Shown: piece by piece, positions 1-6,897 of the stretch
How the letters are laid out: every line of letters begins with the position of its first letter
Position numbering within the stretch: position 1 is the stretch's first letter
NCBI GenBank assembly: GCA_013153405.1
Contig: JAADEM010000071.1
Location: 18,327 to 82,326 of the forward strand
DNA length: 64,000 bases
Reading direction: 5' to 3'
DNA from: Chlorobiota bacterium
GTDB lineage: Bacteria; Bacteroidota; Bacteroidia; Bacteroidales; Marinilabiliaceae
Position numbers and translations under genes: made by a program
Notes under the pieces: generated by a model
Told to the model about the DNA's origin: nothing
Seen by the model: the letters and a program-made list of their open reading frames with translations, nothing else
The model's database searches: none

Positions 1-306
1 AATATGCCATCAACACCTGATGCCATTGATGTTTTCCTTAAGAATGAAATACTTTATGGCCCTGGTAAAGCAGCAAATGCAGGCGGTGTAGCTGTTTCTG
101 GCCTTGAAATGACACAAAACAGCATTCGTTTGTCATGGAGCCGTGAAGAAGTAGATGAGAAACTACACAACATCATGAAAGAGATACATGCAACATGTAT
201 TAAATACGGAACTAAAGAGAATGGTTTTGTAAACTATATGGATGGAGCCAACATAGGTGGATTTGTCAAAGTGGCAGATGCAATGTTAGCTCAGGGTGCT
301 GTTTAA
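1..306 (+). CDS. gdhA: Glutamate dehydrogenase, C-terminal fragment (gene cut by window start)
   Basis: This is the last ~102 codons of a hexameric glutamate dehydrogenase, which interconverts glutamate with 2-oxoglutarate plus ammonia. The reading frame is open from base 1, so the gene begins outside the window and the first visible ATG (base 4) is internal. Visible family motifs are PGKAANAGGVAVSG, IHATC and the C-terminal GANIGGFVKVA. It matches the C-terminus of the complete copy at 5256-6593 at roughly two thirds of positions by eye, so the two are paralogues rather than a recent duplication. The coenzyme preference cannot be told from this part. A strong hairpin terminator follows at 433-467. 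Stop codon TAA at 304-306. Confidence 0.95.
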   Translation, partial: NMPSTPDAIDVFLKNEILYGPGKAANAGGVAVSGLEMTQNSIRLSWSREEVDEKLHNIMKEIHATCIKYGTKENGFVNYMDGANIGGFVKVADAMLAQGAV

Positions 307-432
307 TATTTATCCCGAATTAAAAAATTCTGAACAGATACGGAGTTTCACTATTAGAGTAGGAAACGAAAGCAAATGAAACTCCATATCGAATAATCAA
401 TATAAATTTAATTTGGGTTTATTTCCTTTTTC

Positions 433-467
433 AAAAAAACACGGGTCTTTTCGACTCGTGTTTTTTT
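433..467 (+). terminator. Rho-independent terminator after gdhA
   Basis: A 15-bp stem (433-447 with 453-467, one G-T pair) with a 5-nt loop, preceded by a run of A and followed by a run of seven T. It can act in both directions. It lies 127 nt after the gdhA stop and is itself enclosed by the 13-bp inverted repeat 410-422/485-497. Confidence 0.8.
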
Positions 468-600
468 ATACTACCGGTAACAGTATAAACCCAAATTGGT
501 CGTTAGGAAGCGATGAAATCGCTGAACTAAAGACCCCATGCGGGTTAACCCCGATTTAGAGATTCACTGTTTTGGCGATAGACGAAACAGATGAATATCT

Positions 601-640
601 TAATCGATGGGCATTTAGAATTGTTTTACAATTCTAATGA
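601..640 (+). repeat. 40-bp dispersed palindromic repeat, copy 1
   Basis: Forty bases running from TAATCGATGGG to TAATGA, containing a perfect 10-bp-arm palindrome at 615-637. It matches the reverse complement of 15764-15803 at 38 of 40 positions. Both copies are intergenic. Confidence 0.8.
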
Positions 641-727
641 CCATTCCGGGATAAATTCTATCAAATATCTTCCGAAAAATCAAATATGTTATTATTTAAT
701 ATTACCATACAAACAGAAGACAGGAAA

Positions 728-764
728 ATAAAAAAGGGTGCTTATGTTAAGCACCCTTTTTTAT
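728..764 (-). terminator. Terminator of the exbB/exbD operon
   Basis: Stem AAAAAAGGGTGCTT (730-743) pairs with 749-762 around a short loop, perfect over 14 bp, with a T-run on the minus strand. It lies about 20 nt beyond the stop codon of the last exbD gene, marking the operon end. Confidence 0.85.
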
Positions 765-781
765 TTATTATGTAATTATCT

Positions 782-1255
782 CTAATTACTATCTGCCTTT
801 TGATTTGCAGAGTAGTTAATTTTAAGAGCAGCAGCCTTTCGCAATGCCTGTTTAATATCTGTAATTATTCCCATAGGACATTCTCTATCCGCTTTAATAG
901 AAACGATCATTTTAGCCTGATCACTCTCCCTCATATTGTCACGAGCCTGAGCAATGTAACTCTGAATGTCATCCACAGTAGCAAACTGGTCATTAAGCTG
1001 AATACGGGGCTCTGTTCCGTACAAAGACTGAAACGCTTTATTCGGAATACCTACATAAATAAATGTAACAAGCTCTTTTCTCTCCAGCTTAACAAGTTCG
1101 GTTGCCTGTGCAGGCTTAATCATCACTTTCAAATCAACCTCTTTCATAGTTGTACTAACCATGAAGAAGAAAAGCAACATAAAAACGATATCAGGCAAAG
1201 AAGCTGTGTTAATGGCCTGCTGACCACCTCTTCGTGATTTTTTAAACTTTGCCAT
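782..1255 (-). CDS. exbD: ExbD/TolR-family biopolymer transport protein (second copy)
   Basis: This is a proton-channel subunit of the ExbB-ExbD motor that energises TonB-dependent outer-membrane transport. The 157-residue protein has a short basic N-terminus, one transmembrane helix at about residues 20-38 with the conserved proton-carrying Asp22 (SLPDIVFMLLF), and a periplasmic domain. It is the last gene of a four-gene minus-strand operon and starts one base after the stop of the other exbD. Paired exbD genes of this kind are usual in Bacteroidota. No tonB gene follows; a terminator does. Confidence 0.9.
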   Translation of the reverse strand: MAKFKKSRRGGQQAINTASLPDIVFMLLFFFMVSTTMKEVDLKVMIKPAQATELVKLERKELVTFIYVGIPNKAFQSLYGTEPRIQLNDQFATVDDIQSYIAQARDNMRESDQAKMIVSIKADRECPMGIITDIKQALRKAAALKINYSANQKADSN

Positions 1256-1256
1256 A

Positions 1257-1832
1257 TTATTTTCCTCCTACGTTTTTAGGTTCAGCTTCTGATATCTTTT
1301 GCGGATAAACCATACGGACTGCCTTCATCTCATCTTCATCCAAATCCTTATAATCTTTTCCGAACTTCTTTCTTGCAAATTCCTGCCGCAGTTCGTTATA
1401 AGCTCTCGCAAGCTCATTCTGAACCATCAGATAGGCCTGATATTCGGTTCCACGGTCACTCTGTAAAGAGATAACACCTTTGGAAACTTCAACAGTACCA
1501 AGCAATGGAACTTCAATTTCTTTAAATTCGGGAAGATTATCTTTTCTTTCCGGATTCTCGATAAATTCCTTAGCTGCATCTTTCAGCTCTGAAATATCCA
1601 TCGGTTCACCTTCCACCAATAACTGGTTCTGACTATTCAAAAGAACAGCAAACACGTTTCTTTCCTTAATCGGCGGTGGTGGAGGTTCATCTTCCGGAAC
1701 AATGGGTGGCAATGTCCGGGCAAGACCCGTATCGGAATCCATTGTTGTAGTCATGAGAAAGAAGATAAGCAAAAGGAAGGCGATATCCGCCATTGATCCT
1801 GCATTTACTTCTTGTAATTCTCTTTTTGCCAT
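1257..1832 (-). CDS. exbD: ExbD/TolR-family biopolymer transport protein (first copy)
   Basis: A second ExbD-type subunit of 191 residues. The N-terminal transmembrane helix carries the conserved Asp16 (MADIAFLLLIFFLM). The periplasmic part is longer than in the 157-residue copy; it has a proline run (DEPPPPP) after the helix and an acidic segment near the C-terminus. The gene lies between the small membrane-protein gene and the second exbD, 1 bp from the latter. It probably forms a mixed motor complex with the ExbB homologue; whether the two ExbDs form heteromers is inference. Confidence 0.9.
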   Translation of the reverse strand: MAKRELQEVNAGSMADIAFLLLIFFLMTTTMDSDTGLARTLPPIVPEDEPPPPPIKERNVFAVLLNSQNQLLVEGEPMDISELKDAAKEFIENPERKDNLPEFKEIEVPLLGTVEVSKGVISLQSDRGTEYQAYLMVQNELARAYNELRQEFARKKFGKDYKDLDEDEMKAVRMVYPQKISEAEPKNVGGK

Positions 1833-1875
1833 AAACTTATATTCTTTAGTAACCCTGAAAGGATTCCTTTAGTTA

Positions 1876-2322
1876 TTATTTAAATACACGGGACAGCTCT
1901 GTGTAAAGAATTACAACGAGAGTAATCCCAAAAAGAATGTACATAGTGTACAACATTGTTCCTGACATTTTCAACATTGAAGGAACGTTGTCCGGTCCAT
2001 TGTAACCAATGATATGAAGTGGTGTATCATCAGCCAATGCATATGCAATCAATACTATCACCAGAATAATACCCAGTGAAGCAAGCGTACGAACCGCACT
2101 TCGCGGATTCATTACGATATGGTATACCTCAAAAAGAAATGTTATTACCACAGTGATGAAAAACAGTATAATTCCCCAGTTCAGAAATGCATCGGTAGCT
2201 ACCGGATGAGGATATGCGCTGTCTTCATTAACATCGCCCAGGTAAAACATTGCCATATATACCAATGTAATGGCGAATAGCAGGTATTGTACGTAACTTG
2301 AATATTTTGCTATTTTACTCAT
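1876..2322 (-). CDS. Small four-helix membrane protein of the ExbBD operon
   Basis: A 148-residue protein of unknown function. Four hydrophobic segments are visible, at about residues 12-28, 48-66, 79-96 and 122-142, so it is an integral inner-membrane protein. It lies between exbB (9 bp upstream) and the first exbD (43 bp downstream), and similar small membrane proteins sit in this position in other Bacteroidota operons. That position suggests a role with the proton channel, but no motif supports a specific function. Confidence 0.75.
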   Translation of the reverse strand: MSKIAKYSSYVQYLLFAITLVYMAMFYLGDVNEDSAYPHPVATDAFLNWGIILFFITVVITFLFEVYHIVMNPRSAVRTLASLGIILVIVLIAYALADDTPLHIIGYNGPDNVPSMLKMSGTMLYTMYILFGITLVVILYTELSRVFK

Positions 2323-2331
2323 TGTTCTGTT

Positions 2332-3153
2332 TTATTTTTTGGTGTTATATTTTACCAGGATATCCAGTAATGAAATTGAAGCATCTTCCATACTATTTAC
2401 TATACTATCAATCTTAGATACGATATAGTTATAGAACACCTGAAGAATAATTGCAACAATCAAACCAGATACTGTGGTAATAAGGGCAACTTTAATACCA
2501 CCTGCTACAGCAGCAGCTGAAATTGTACCCATTGCCTGAATGTTATCGAAGGCCTCAATCATACCGATTACAGTTCCCATAAAACCTAACATTGGAGCCA
2601 GTGCGATAAACAGTGATATCCAGGTTAAACCTTTTTCAAGCAGTCCCATTTGAACTGACCCATATGAGATAACTGATTTTTCAACAACTTCAATTCCTTC
2701 GTCGAAACGATCAAGTCCCTGATAGAAGATAGAAGCCACAGGACCTCTTGTATTACGGCAAACATCCTTGGCTGCCTCAACACCACCCTCTTCAAGTGCA
2801 GCTTCAATTTTCTGAAGCAATTTTTTGGTATTTGTAGATGCAAGGTTCAGATAAATGATCCTTTCAATACAAATAGCAAGACCAAAGATCAAAGCCAGCA
2901 ATACAAAGCTCATAAACATGGCACCACCTTCGATAAACTTTGCTTTTATCTGTTTGTGAATACCAACAGGAGCTTCCTCTGCCGGAGCGGCTGTGTCATC
3001 AGTTGCCTGATCCGCTACTGGAGCGGTTGTGTCATCAGCAACCTGAGTCGTTGAATCTTCAGTTGTCGTTTGACTCTCGTCTTGAGCATACATTGTTAAT
3101 GCTCCCATACTAAGCATTCCAAATACTGCTAAAAATGCAAATAGCTTTTTCAT
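2332..3153 (-). CDS. exbB: MotA/TolQ/ExbB-family proton channel protein
   Basis: The pentameric channel subunit of the ExbB-ExbD motor, in the inner membrane. The 273-residue protein has a signal-peptide-like start (residues 1-23), then an acidic, Thr/Ala/Asp-rich linker to about residue 65 that is absent from E. coli ExbB, then three transmembrane helices (about 75-97, 178-205 and 215-240). The family core appears as GLLEKGLTWISLFIALAPMLG and GTVIGMIEAF. It is the first gene of the operon. A TATCTTTA box at 3226-3233 is a possible but imperfect -7 element upstream. Confidence 0.9.
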   Translation of the reverse strand: MKKLFAFLAVFGMLSMGALTMYAQDESQTTTEDSTTQVADDTTAPVADQATDDTAAPAEEAPVGIHKQIKAKFIEGGAMFMSFVLLALIFGLAICIERIIYLNLASTNTKKLLQKIEAALEEGGVEAAKDVCRNTRGPVASIFYQGLDRFDEGIEVVEKSVISYGSVQMGLLEKGLTWISLFIALAPMLGFMGTVIGMIEAFDNIQAMGTISAAAVAGGIKVALITTVSGLIVAIILQVFYNYIVSKIDSIVNSMEDASISLLDILVKYNTKK

Positions 3154-3313
3154 AACCTGTTAAAAATTTAGATTTCTATTCAATCTTTAATTAATAAATA
3201 AACTTATTTCTTTTATTCTTAATCATAAAGATAGGTAAATATAAAAAAACACCACATCTTTTGATAAAAATTTGAGGTTGCAAATTACAAAAAAATTAGG
3301 AATTACAAACTTT

Positions 3314-4342
3314 CTAAATACTTATTTCGCCTTTTAACGACATATTTAAACTTTTTTTAACCTCTTCTCTATTCTTACTGTTTGCTAACAGAAACATAAG
3401 TTTTGTAACCGCACTTTCGGTAGTAATATCGTAACCGCTAATCACTCCCAGCTCTGACAAATGAACTCCGGTGGCGTACCGTTCCATATCAACACTTCCT
3501 GCAATACACTGAGTCACATTCAATACAAGAACATTCCTCGAAAGAGCATCAGCCACCGAATCAAGAAACCATTGAAAAGTAGGAGCATTACCTGAACCAA
3601 ATGTCTCAAGCACCACAGCTTCAATTCCTGACAGATTCATTACCGCATCAACAACACTTTTGTTTATACCCGGAAAAAGTTTTAACAATGCAACATTTGT
3701 ATTCATCTCCTTACTTACTGCAAACTCCCCGGGCTTAAGAGTGTAACGAATAAACGGATAATTATACCTCAAATGAATTCCGGCCTCTGCAAGAGGAGGA
3801 TAATTGTCGGATCTGAAAGCCCTGAAGTTTTCAGCATTGTATTTTGTTGTACGGTTTCCTCTGAACAATTTATCCTGAAAATAGATACAGACTTCGGGAA
3901 CCAATGCCTGTCCGTTCTTTTGTGCTGCAGCTATTTCGAGGGCCGTAATCAGGTTTTCCTTACCGTCAGTCCGGATAGTTCCCAGCGGCAATTGGCTTCC
4001 GGTAAGTATTACAGGTTTGGACAGATTATGAAGCATAAAGCTCAGTGCACTGGCAGTATACGCCATAGTATCGGTTCCGTGCAAAATCACAAATCCGTCA
4101 TACACATCATAACTTTCTTCGATGATTGTTACCAGTTTTTTCCAGATATCGGGATAAATATCGGATGAGTCAATAGGCGGATTAAACGATCGGCTGTCAA
4201 TCTGAAAATCGAAATTCCTTAATTCAGGAACATTTTTTAATATATTTTTAAAATCAAATGGTATAAGTGAGTTCGTATCAGGATCATTTACCATACCAAT
4301 AGTTCCGCCAGTATAAATGATAAGAATTCTTTTGTCAGCCAT
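3314..4342 (-). CDS. ansA: Type I L-asparaginase
   Basis: Hydrolyses L-asparagine to aspartate and ammonia, in the cytoplasm because no signal peptide is present. The 342-residue length fits the type I (AnsA) family. Active-site motifs are YTGGTIGM with nucleophile Thr14, LHGTDTM with Thr90-Asp91, and Lys158 in YFQDKLFRG. The gene follows tatD by 5 bp on the same strand, so the two are probably co-transcribed. Together with the two nearby glutamate dehydrogenases it gives the region an amino-acid nitrogen theme. Confidence 0.93.
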   Translation of the reverse strand: MADKRILIIYTGGTIGMVNDPDTNSLIPFDFKNILKNVPELRNFDFQIDSRSFNPPIDSSDIYPDIWKKLVTIIEESYDVYDGFVILHGTDTMAYTASALSFMLHNLSKPVILTGSQLPLGTIRTDGKENLITALEIAAAQKNGQALVPEVCIYFQDKLFRGNRTTKYNAENFRAFRSDNYPPLAEAGIHLRYNYPFIRYTLKPGEFAVSKEMNTNVALLKLFPGINKSVVDAVMNLSGIEAVVLETFGSGNAPTFQWFLDSVADALSRNVLVLNVTQCIAGSVDMERYATGVHLSELGVISGYDITTESAVTKLMFLLANSKNREEVKKSLNMSLKGEISI

Positions 4343-4347
4343 TTCTG

Positions 4348-5118
4348 TTATTTTTGGTTAAAAAAAAGGGCTTTCGCATTCTCACTTGTAATGTCATTAG
4401 CCCGATCTGCACTTATCCCGAACACATCGGCCAGAACATTGCAAACATATTTCACATAAGACGGCTCATTTCTTTTTCCCCTGAACGGAACAGGTGTAAG
4501 ATAAGGAGCATCTGTTTCCAGCAATATCTTTTCCGGTGACGTATTTTTTATAACTTCTCTCAGGTTTGTGTTTTTAAAGGTCAATACCCCGTTCAGCCCC
4601 AGGTAAAAAGTTTCGTATTCAAGAATATGAAAAAGCTCATCTTCCGTTCCTGTAAAGCTGTGAAATACCCCTTTCAGGTTCTCATCCCACAACCTGTCAA
4701 TTACAGAAAAAACCTCGGGAAATGCGTCCCGGCTGTGAACAACTACCGGAACCGAATATTTTTTTGCCATTCTCACCTGTTCCTCAAAAACCTTTATCTG
4801 TTGCTCTTTAAATGTCTTATCCCAATACAAATCAATTCCAATCTCACCCAGCGCTATGAATTTTCTTTTTTTAAACCAATCACTGACAATATCCAGTTCT
4901 TTTTCAAACTCTTCATTCACCGAAGTAGGATGCAGCCCCATCATTGCAAAACAGTATTCGCTGTTTTCCTGCTCTGTTTTAAGCATTCTCTCAATGCTGC
5001 CCGAATCAATATTCGGCATCAGTATTTTTTTCACCCCTACCTGTTTTGCCCGGCTTATTATTTCTTTTCTGTCGCTATCAAACTCTTCAAGGTAAATATG
5101 TGAGTGAGTATCTATCAT
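4348..5118 (-). CDS. tatD: TatD-family metal-dependent hydrolase (DNase)
   Basis: A TIM-barrel metallo-hydrolase of the TatD/YcfH family; members are 3'-5' exonucleases or deoxyribonucleases acting on DNA ends. The 256 residues are full length. Metal ligands are visible: His5 and His7 (THSHIYL), Glu92 (GEIGID), His128 (VVHSRDA), His153 (VFHSFTG) and Asp203 (ETDAPYL). It is the promoter-proximal gene of the tatD-ansA pair. Which TatD subfamily it belongs to (TatD, YcfH or YjjV) is not decided here. Confidence 0.9.
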   Translation of the reverse strand: MIDTHSHIYLEEFDSDRKEIISRAKQVGVKKILMPNIDSGSIERMLKTEQENSEYCFAMMGLHPTSVNEEFEKELDIVSDWFKKRKFIALGEIGIDLYWDKTFKEQQIKVFEEQVRMAKKYSVPVVVHSRDAFPEVFSVIDRLWDENLKGVFHSFTGTEDELFHILEYETFYLGLNGVLTFKNTNLREVIKNTSPEKILLETDAPYLTPVPFRGKRNEPSYVKYVCNVLADVFGISADRANDITSENAKALFFNQK

Positions 5119-5205
5119 CTTTGTTTTTTATTGATATTCCCCTAAACATGAATGCAATGATTCATATACGTATTTACATATATGAATTTATACATAAACA
5201 AAACA

Positions 5206-5235
5206 GGGAACCTGTCTGAAAAGACAGGATTCCCC
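5206..5235 (-). terminator. Hairpin after the complete gdhA
   Basis: An inverted repeat of the form GGGAA(T)CCTGTCT around a GAAA loop, about 12 bp with one bulged base, sits 21 nt past the gdhA stop on the minus strand. The following T-tract is interrupted (GTTTTGTTT), so termination may be incomplete. Confidence 0.6.
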
Positions 5236-5255
5236 GTAAATACATTTATCATTTT

Positions 5256-6593
5256 TCAGACAACGCCCTGAGCTATCATTGCCTCGGCAACCTTAACAAA
5301 ACCGCCGATATTTGCGCCTTTAATATAATTTACTTTTCCTCCAGCTTCTGTTCCAAACTTAACACACGTAGCATGAATATTCGACATGATATGCTTCAGA
5401 CGATCATCAACTTCCTGCTCATGCCAGTTAAGGCGCATACTGTTCTGAGACATTTCAAGTCCGGACACAGCTACACCGCCGGCATTTACGGCTTTACCCG
5501 GAGCAAACATTATCTTATCGCTTGCAAGGAATGCGGCCTCGGCTGTACATCCCATATTTGAAGCTTCGGCAATAAGCTGACAACCGTTTGCTATAAGTGT
5601 TTTGGCATCATCTTCATTCAGCTCATTCTGAATAGCGCACGGAATTGCTATATCAACTTTCTGTTCCCACGGTTTTTTACCCGGATGAAATTCACCACCG
5701 AAACGCTCCACATACGGTTCTACCACATCCATATTTGAGGCTCTCAGCTCAAGCATGTAATCTATTTTCTCACCTGAAATACCATCAGGATCATAAACAT
5801 ACCCATCAGGTCCGGAAAGGGTTACAACTTTTGCACCCATTTCAACTGCTTTTTTCACGGCACCCCAGGCAACATTACCAAAACCTGAAACTGCGATTGT
5901 CTTACCTTCAAGGGTTTCTCCTTTTGTTGCAAGCATCTCTTTTACAAAATAAATTGCACCATATCCGGTAGCCTCAGGACGAATAAGACTTCCTCCATAC
6001 TCCAGCCCTTTACCGGTAAGCACTCCTGTAAACTCGTTCTTAAGTTTTTTATACTGGCCAAAAAGATAACCAATCTCCCGGCCGCCAACACCTATATCTC
6101 CTGCAGGAACGTCGGTATTGGGACCTATGTGTCGGAAAAGTTCACTCATAAATGCCTGACAAAAACGCATTATCTCGGTATCGGACTTTCCCTTAGGATT
6201 GAAATCAGAACCGCCTTTCCCACCTCCCATAGGAAGCGATGTCAGACTGTTCTTAAAAGTCTGCTCAAATCCGAGGAACTTAAGACCACTCAAAGTTACA
6301 CTAGGGTGAAACCTGAGTCCGCCCTTGTAAGGACCAAGAGCCGAATTGAACTCGATACGATAACCTCTGTTTACCTGAACCTCTCCGTTATCGTCAATCC
6401 AGGGAACACGAAACATTATGACCCGTTCCGGTTCGGTCATTCTTTCAAGTATCTTAGCTTTTTTATAGTGAGGATTTTGCTGATAAAAATCCCATACGGT
6501 TTCCACAACCTCTTCTACGGCTTGTAAAAACTCATCTTCGCCGGGATTCTTCATCCTGACACTTTCCATGAACTCTTTGATATTGACATCCAT
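5256..6593 (-). CDS. gdhA: Glutamate dehydrogenase, complete (NADP-type length)
   Basis: Reductive amination of 2-oxoglutarate to glutamate in the cytoplasm. The 445 residues fit the ~450-residue hexameric class typified by E. coli GdhA. Visible motifs: GPYKGGLRFHPSV, PMGGGKGGSDF with catalytic Lys126, PAGDIGVGGREIG with Asp166, the dinucleotide-binding SGFGNVAWG at 236-244, and the C-terminal GANIGGFVKVA. NADP preference is inferred from length and family. It is monocistronic, with a TATTTTTG box at 6643-6650 (minus strand) as a possible -7 element. A paralogue lies 5 kb away on the opposite strand. Confidence 0.95.
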   Translation of the reverse strand: MDVNIKEFMESVRMKNPGEDEFLQAVEEVVETVWDFYQQNPHYKKAKILERMTEPERVIMFRVPWIDDNGEVQVNRGYRIEFNSALGPYKGGLRFHPSVTLSGLKFLGFEQTFKNSLTSLPMGGGKGGSDFNPKGKSDTEIMRFCQAFMSELFRHIGPNTDVPAGDIGVGGREIGYLFGQYKKLKNEFTGVLTGKGLEYGGSLIRPEATGYGAIYFVKEMLATKGETLEGKTIAVSGFGNVAWGAVKKAVEMGAKVVTLSGPDGYVYDPDGISGEKIDYMLELRASNMDVVEPYVERFGGEFHPGKKPWEQKVDIAIPCAIQNELNEDDAKTLIANGCQLIAEASNMGCTAEAAFLASDKIMFAPGKAVNAGGVAVSGLEMSQNSMRLNWHEQEVDDRLKHIMSNIHATCVKFGTEAGGKVNYIKGANIGGFVKVAEAMIAQGVV

Positions 6594-6642
6594 TGTATTT
6601 GAATTAAAAAAGATATAATAACTAATTTTAAAACTGATGTTT

Positions 6643-6650
6643 CAAAAATA
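6643..6650 (-). promoter_or_regulatory. Candidate -7 box of gdhA
   Basis: TATTTTTG on the minus strand matches the Bacteroidota TAnnTTTG -7 consensus, about 50 bp upstream of the gdhA start. No convincing TTTG -33 box lies 19-21 bp further up, so this rests on one box in AT-rich DNA. Confidence 0.4.
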
Positions 6651-6876
6651 GATATTTTTAAATATGTGATTATAATTTATAAGCTCTTTTGATACATTTT
6701 TCTGAAAATCATTTCAACCTGTATTTCTGACACTTACACCACCAGCAAAAATGTTTTACAGCATATCATGACTTTAATCAGCACATATACACAAGTGCAG
6801 GTATCAAAAATTGTAAGTTAATCTTATTTCTTCTAAATTTCAAGGAGTGATAAACACAACTATTATTTTTAATAAC

Positions 6877-6897
6877 GAAGCTCTACAACAGAGCTTC
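6877..6897 (-). terminator. Hairpin over the stop codon of the FAD/Fe-S oxidoreductase gene
   Basis: Perfect 8-bp arms GAAGCTCT/AGAGCTTC around a 5-nt loop that contains the TAG stop codon of the gene ending at 6883. The downstream minus-strand sequence is AT-rich but has no clean T-run, so it is only a possible terminator. Confidence 0.4.

Larger units (their letters stand above)
307..727. repeat. Palindrome-dense intergenic element after gdhA
   Basis: No gene is visible here. The stretch holds at least seven inverted repeats in a row: outer arms 308-320 and 643-656 (ATTTATCCCG-AAT against its complement with one extra base), 337-350/377-390, 410-422/485-497 (13 bp perfect, enclosing the terminator at 433-467), 509-514/518-523, GGGTTAACCC at 542-551, 562-572/585-596, and 615-624/628-637 (10 bp perfect with a 3-nt loop). 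The outer arms begin one base after the gdhA stop codon. Such nesting resembles a MITE-like or REP-like element or a structured RNA; which one cannot be decided from one copy. Bases 601-640 recur at 15764-15803 on the other strand. Confidence 0.7.

Noticed and set aside
481..560. Possible tRNA-like or attachment-site fold in the region of short hairpins
   Set aside because: The stems do not add up to a cloverleaf, there is no TTC loop and no acceptor end; the repeats are better read as part of the palindromic element.
800..1237. 145-codon open frame on the + strand
   Set aside because: Antisense to exbD, whose TM helix, conserved Asp and operon context are clear; composition of the antisense frame is not protein-like.
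3773..4168. 131-codon open frame on the + strand
   Set aside because: Antisense to ansA, which has intact catalytic motifs over this stretch.
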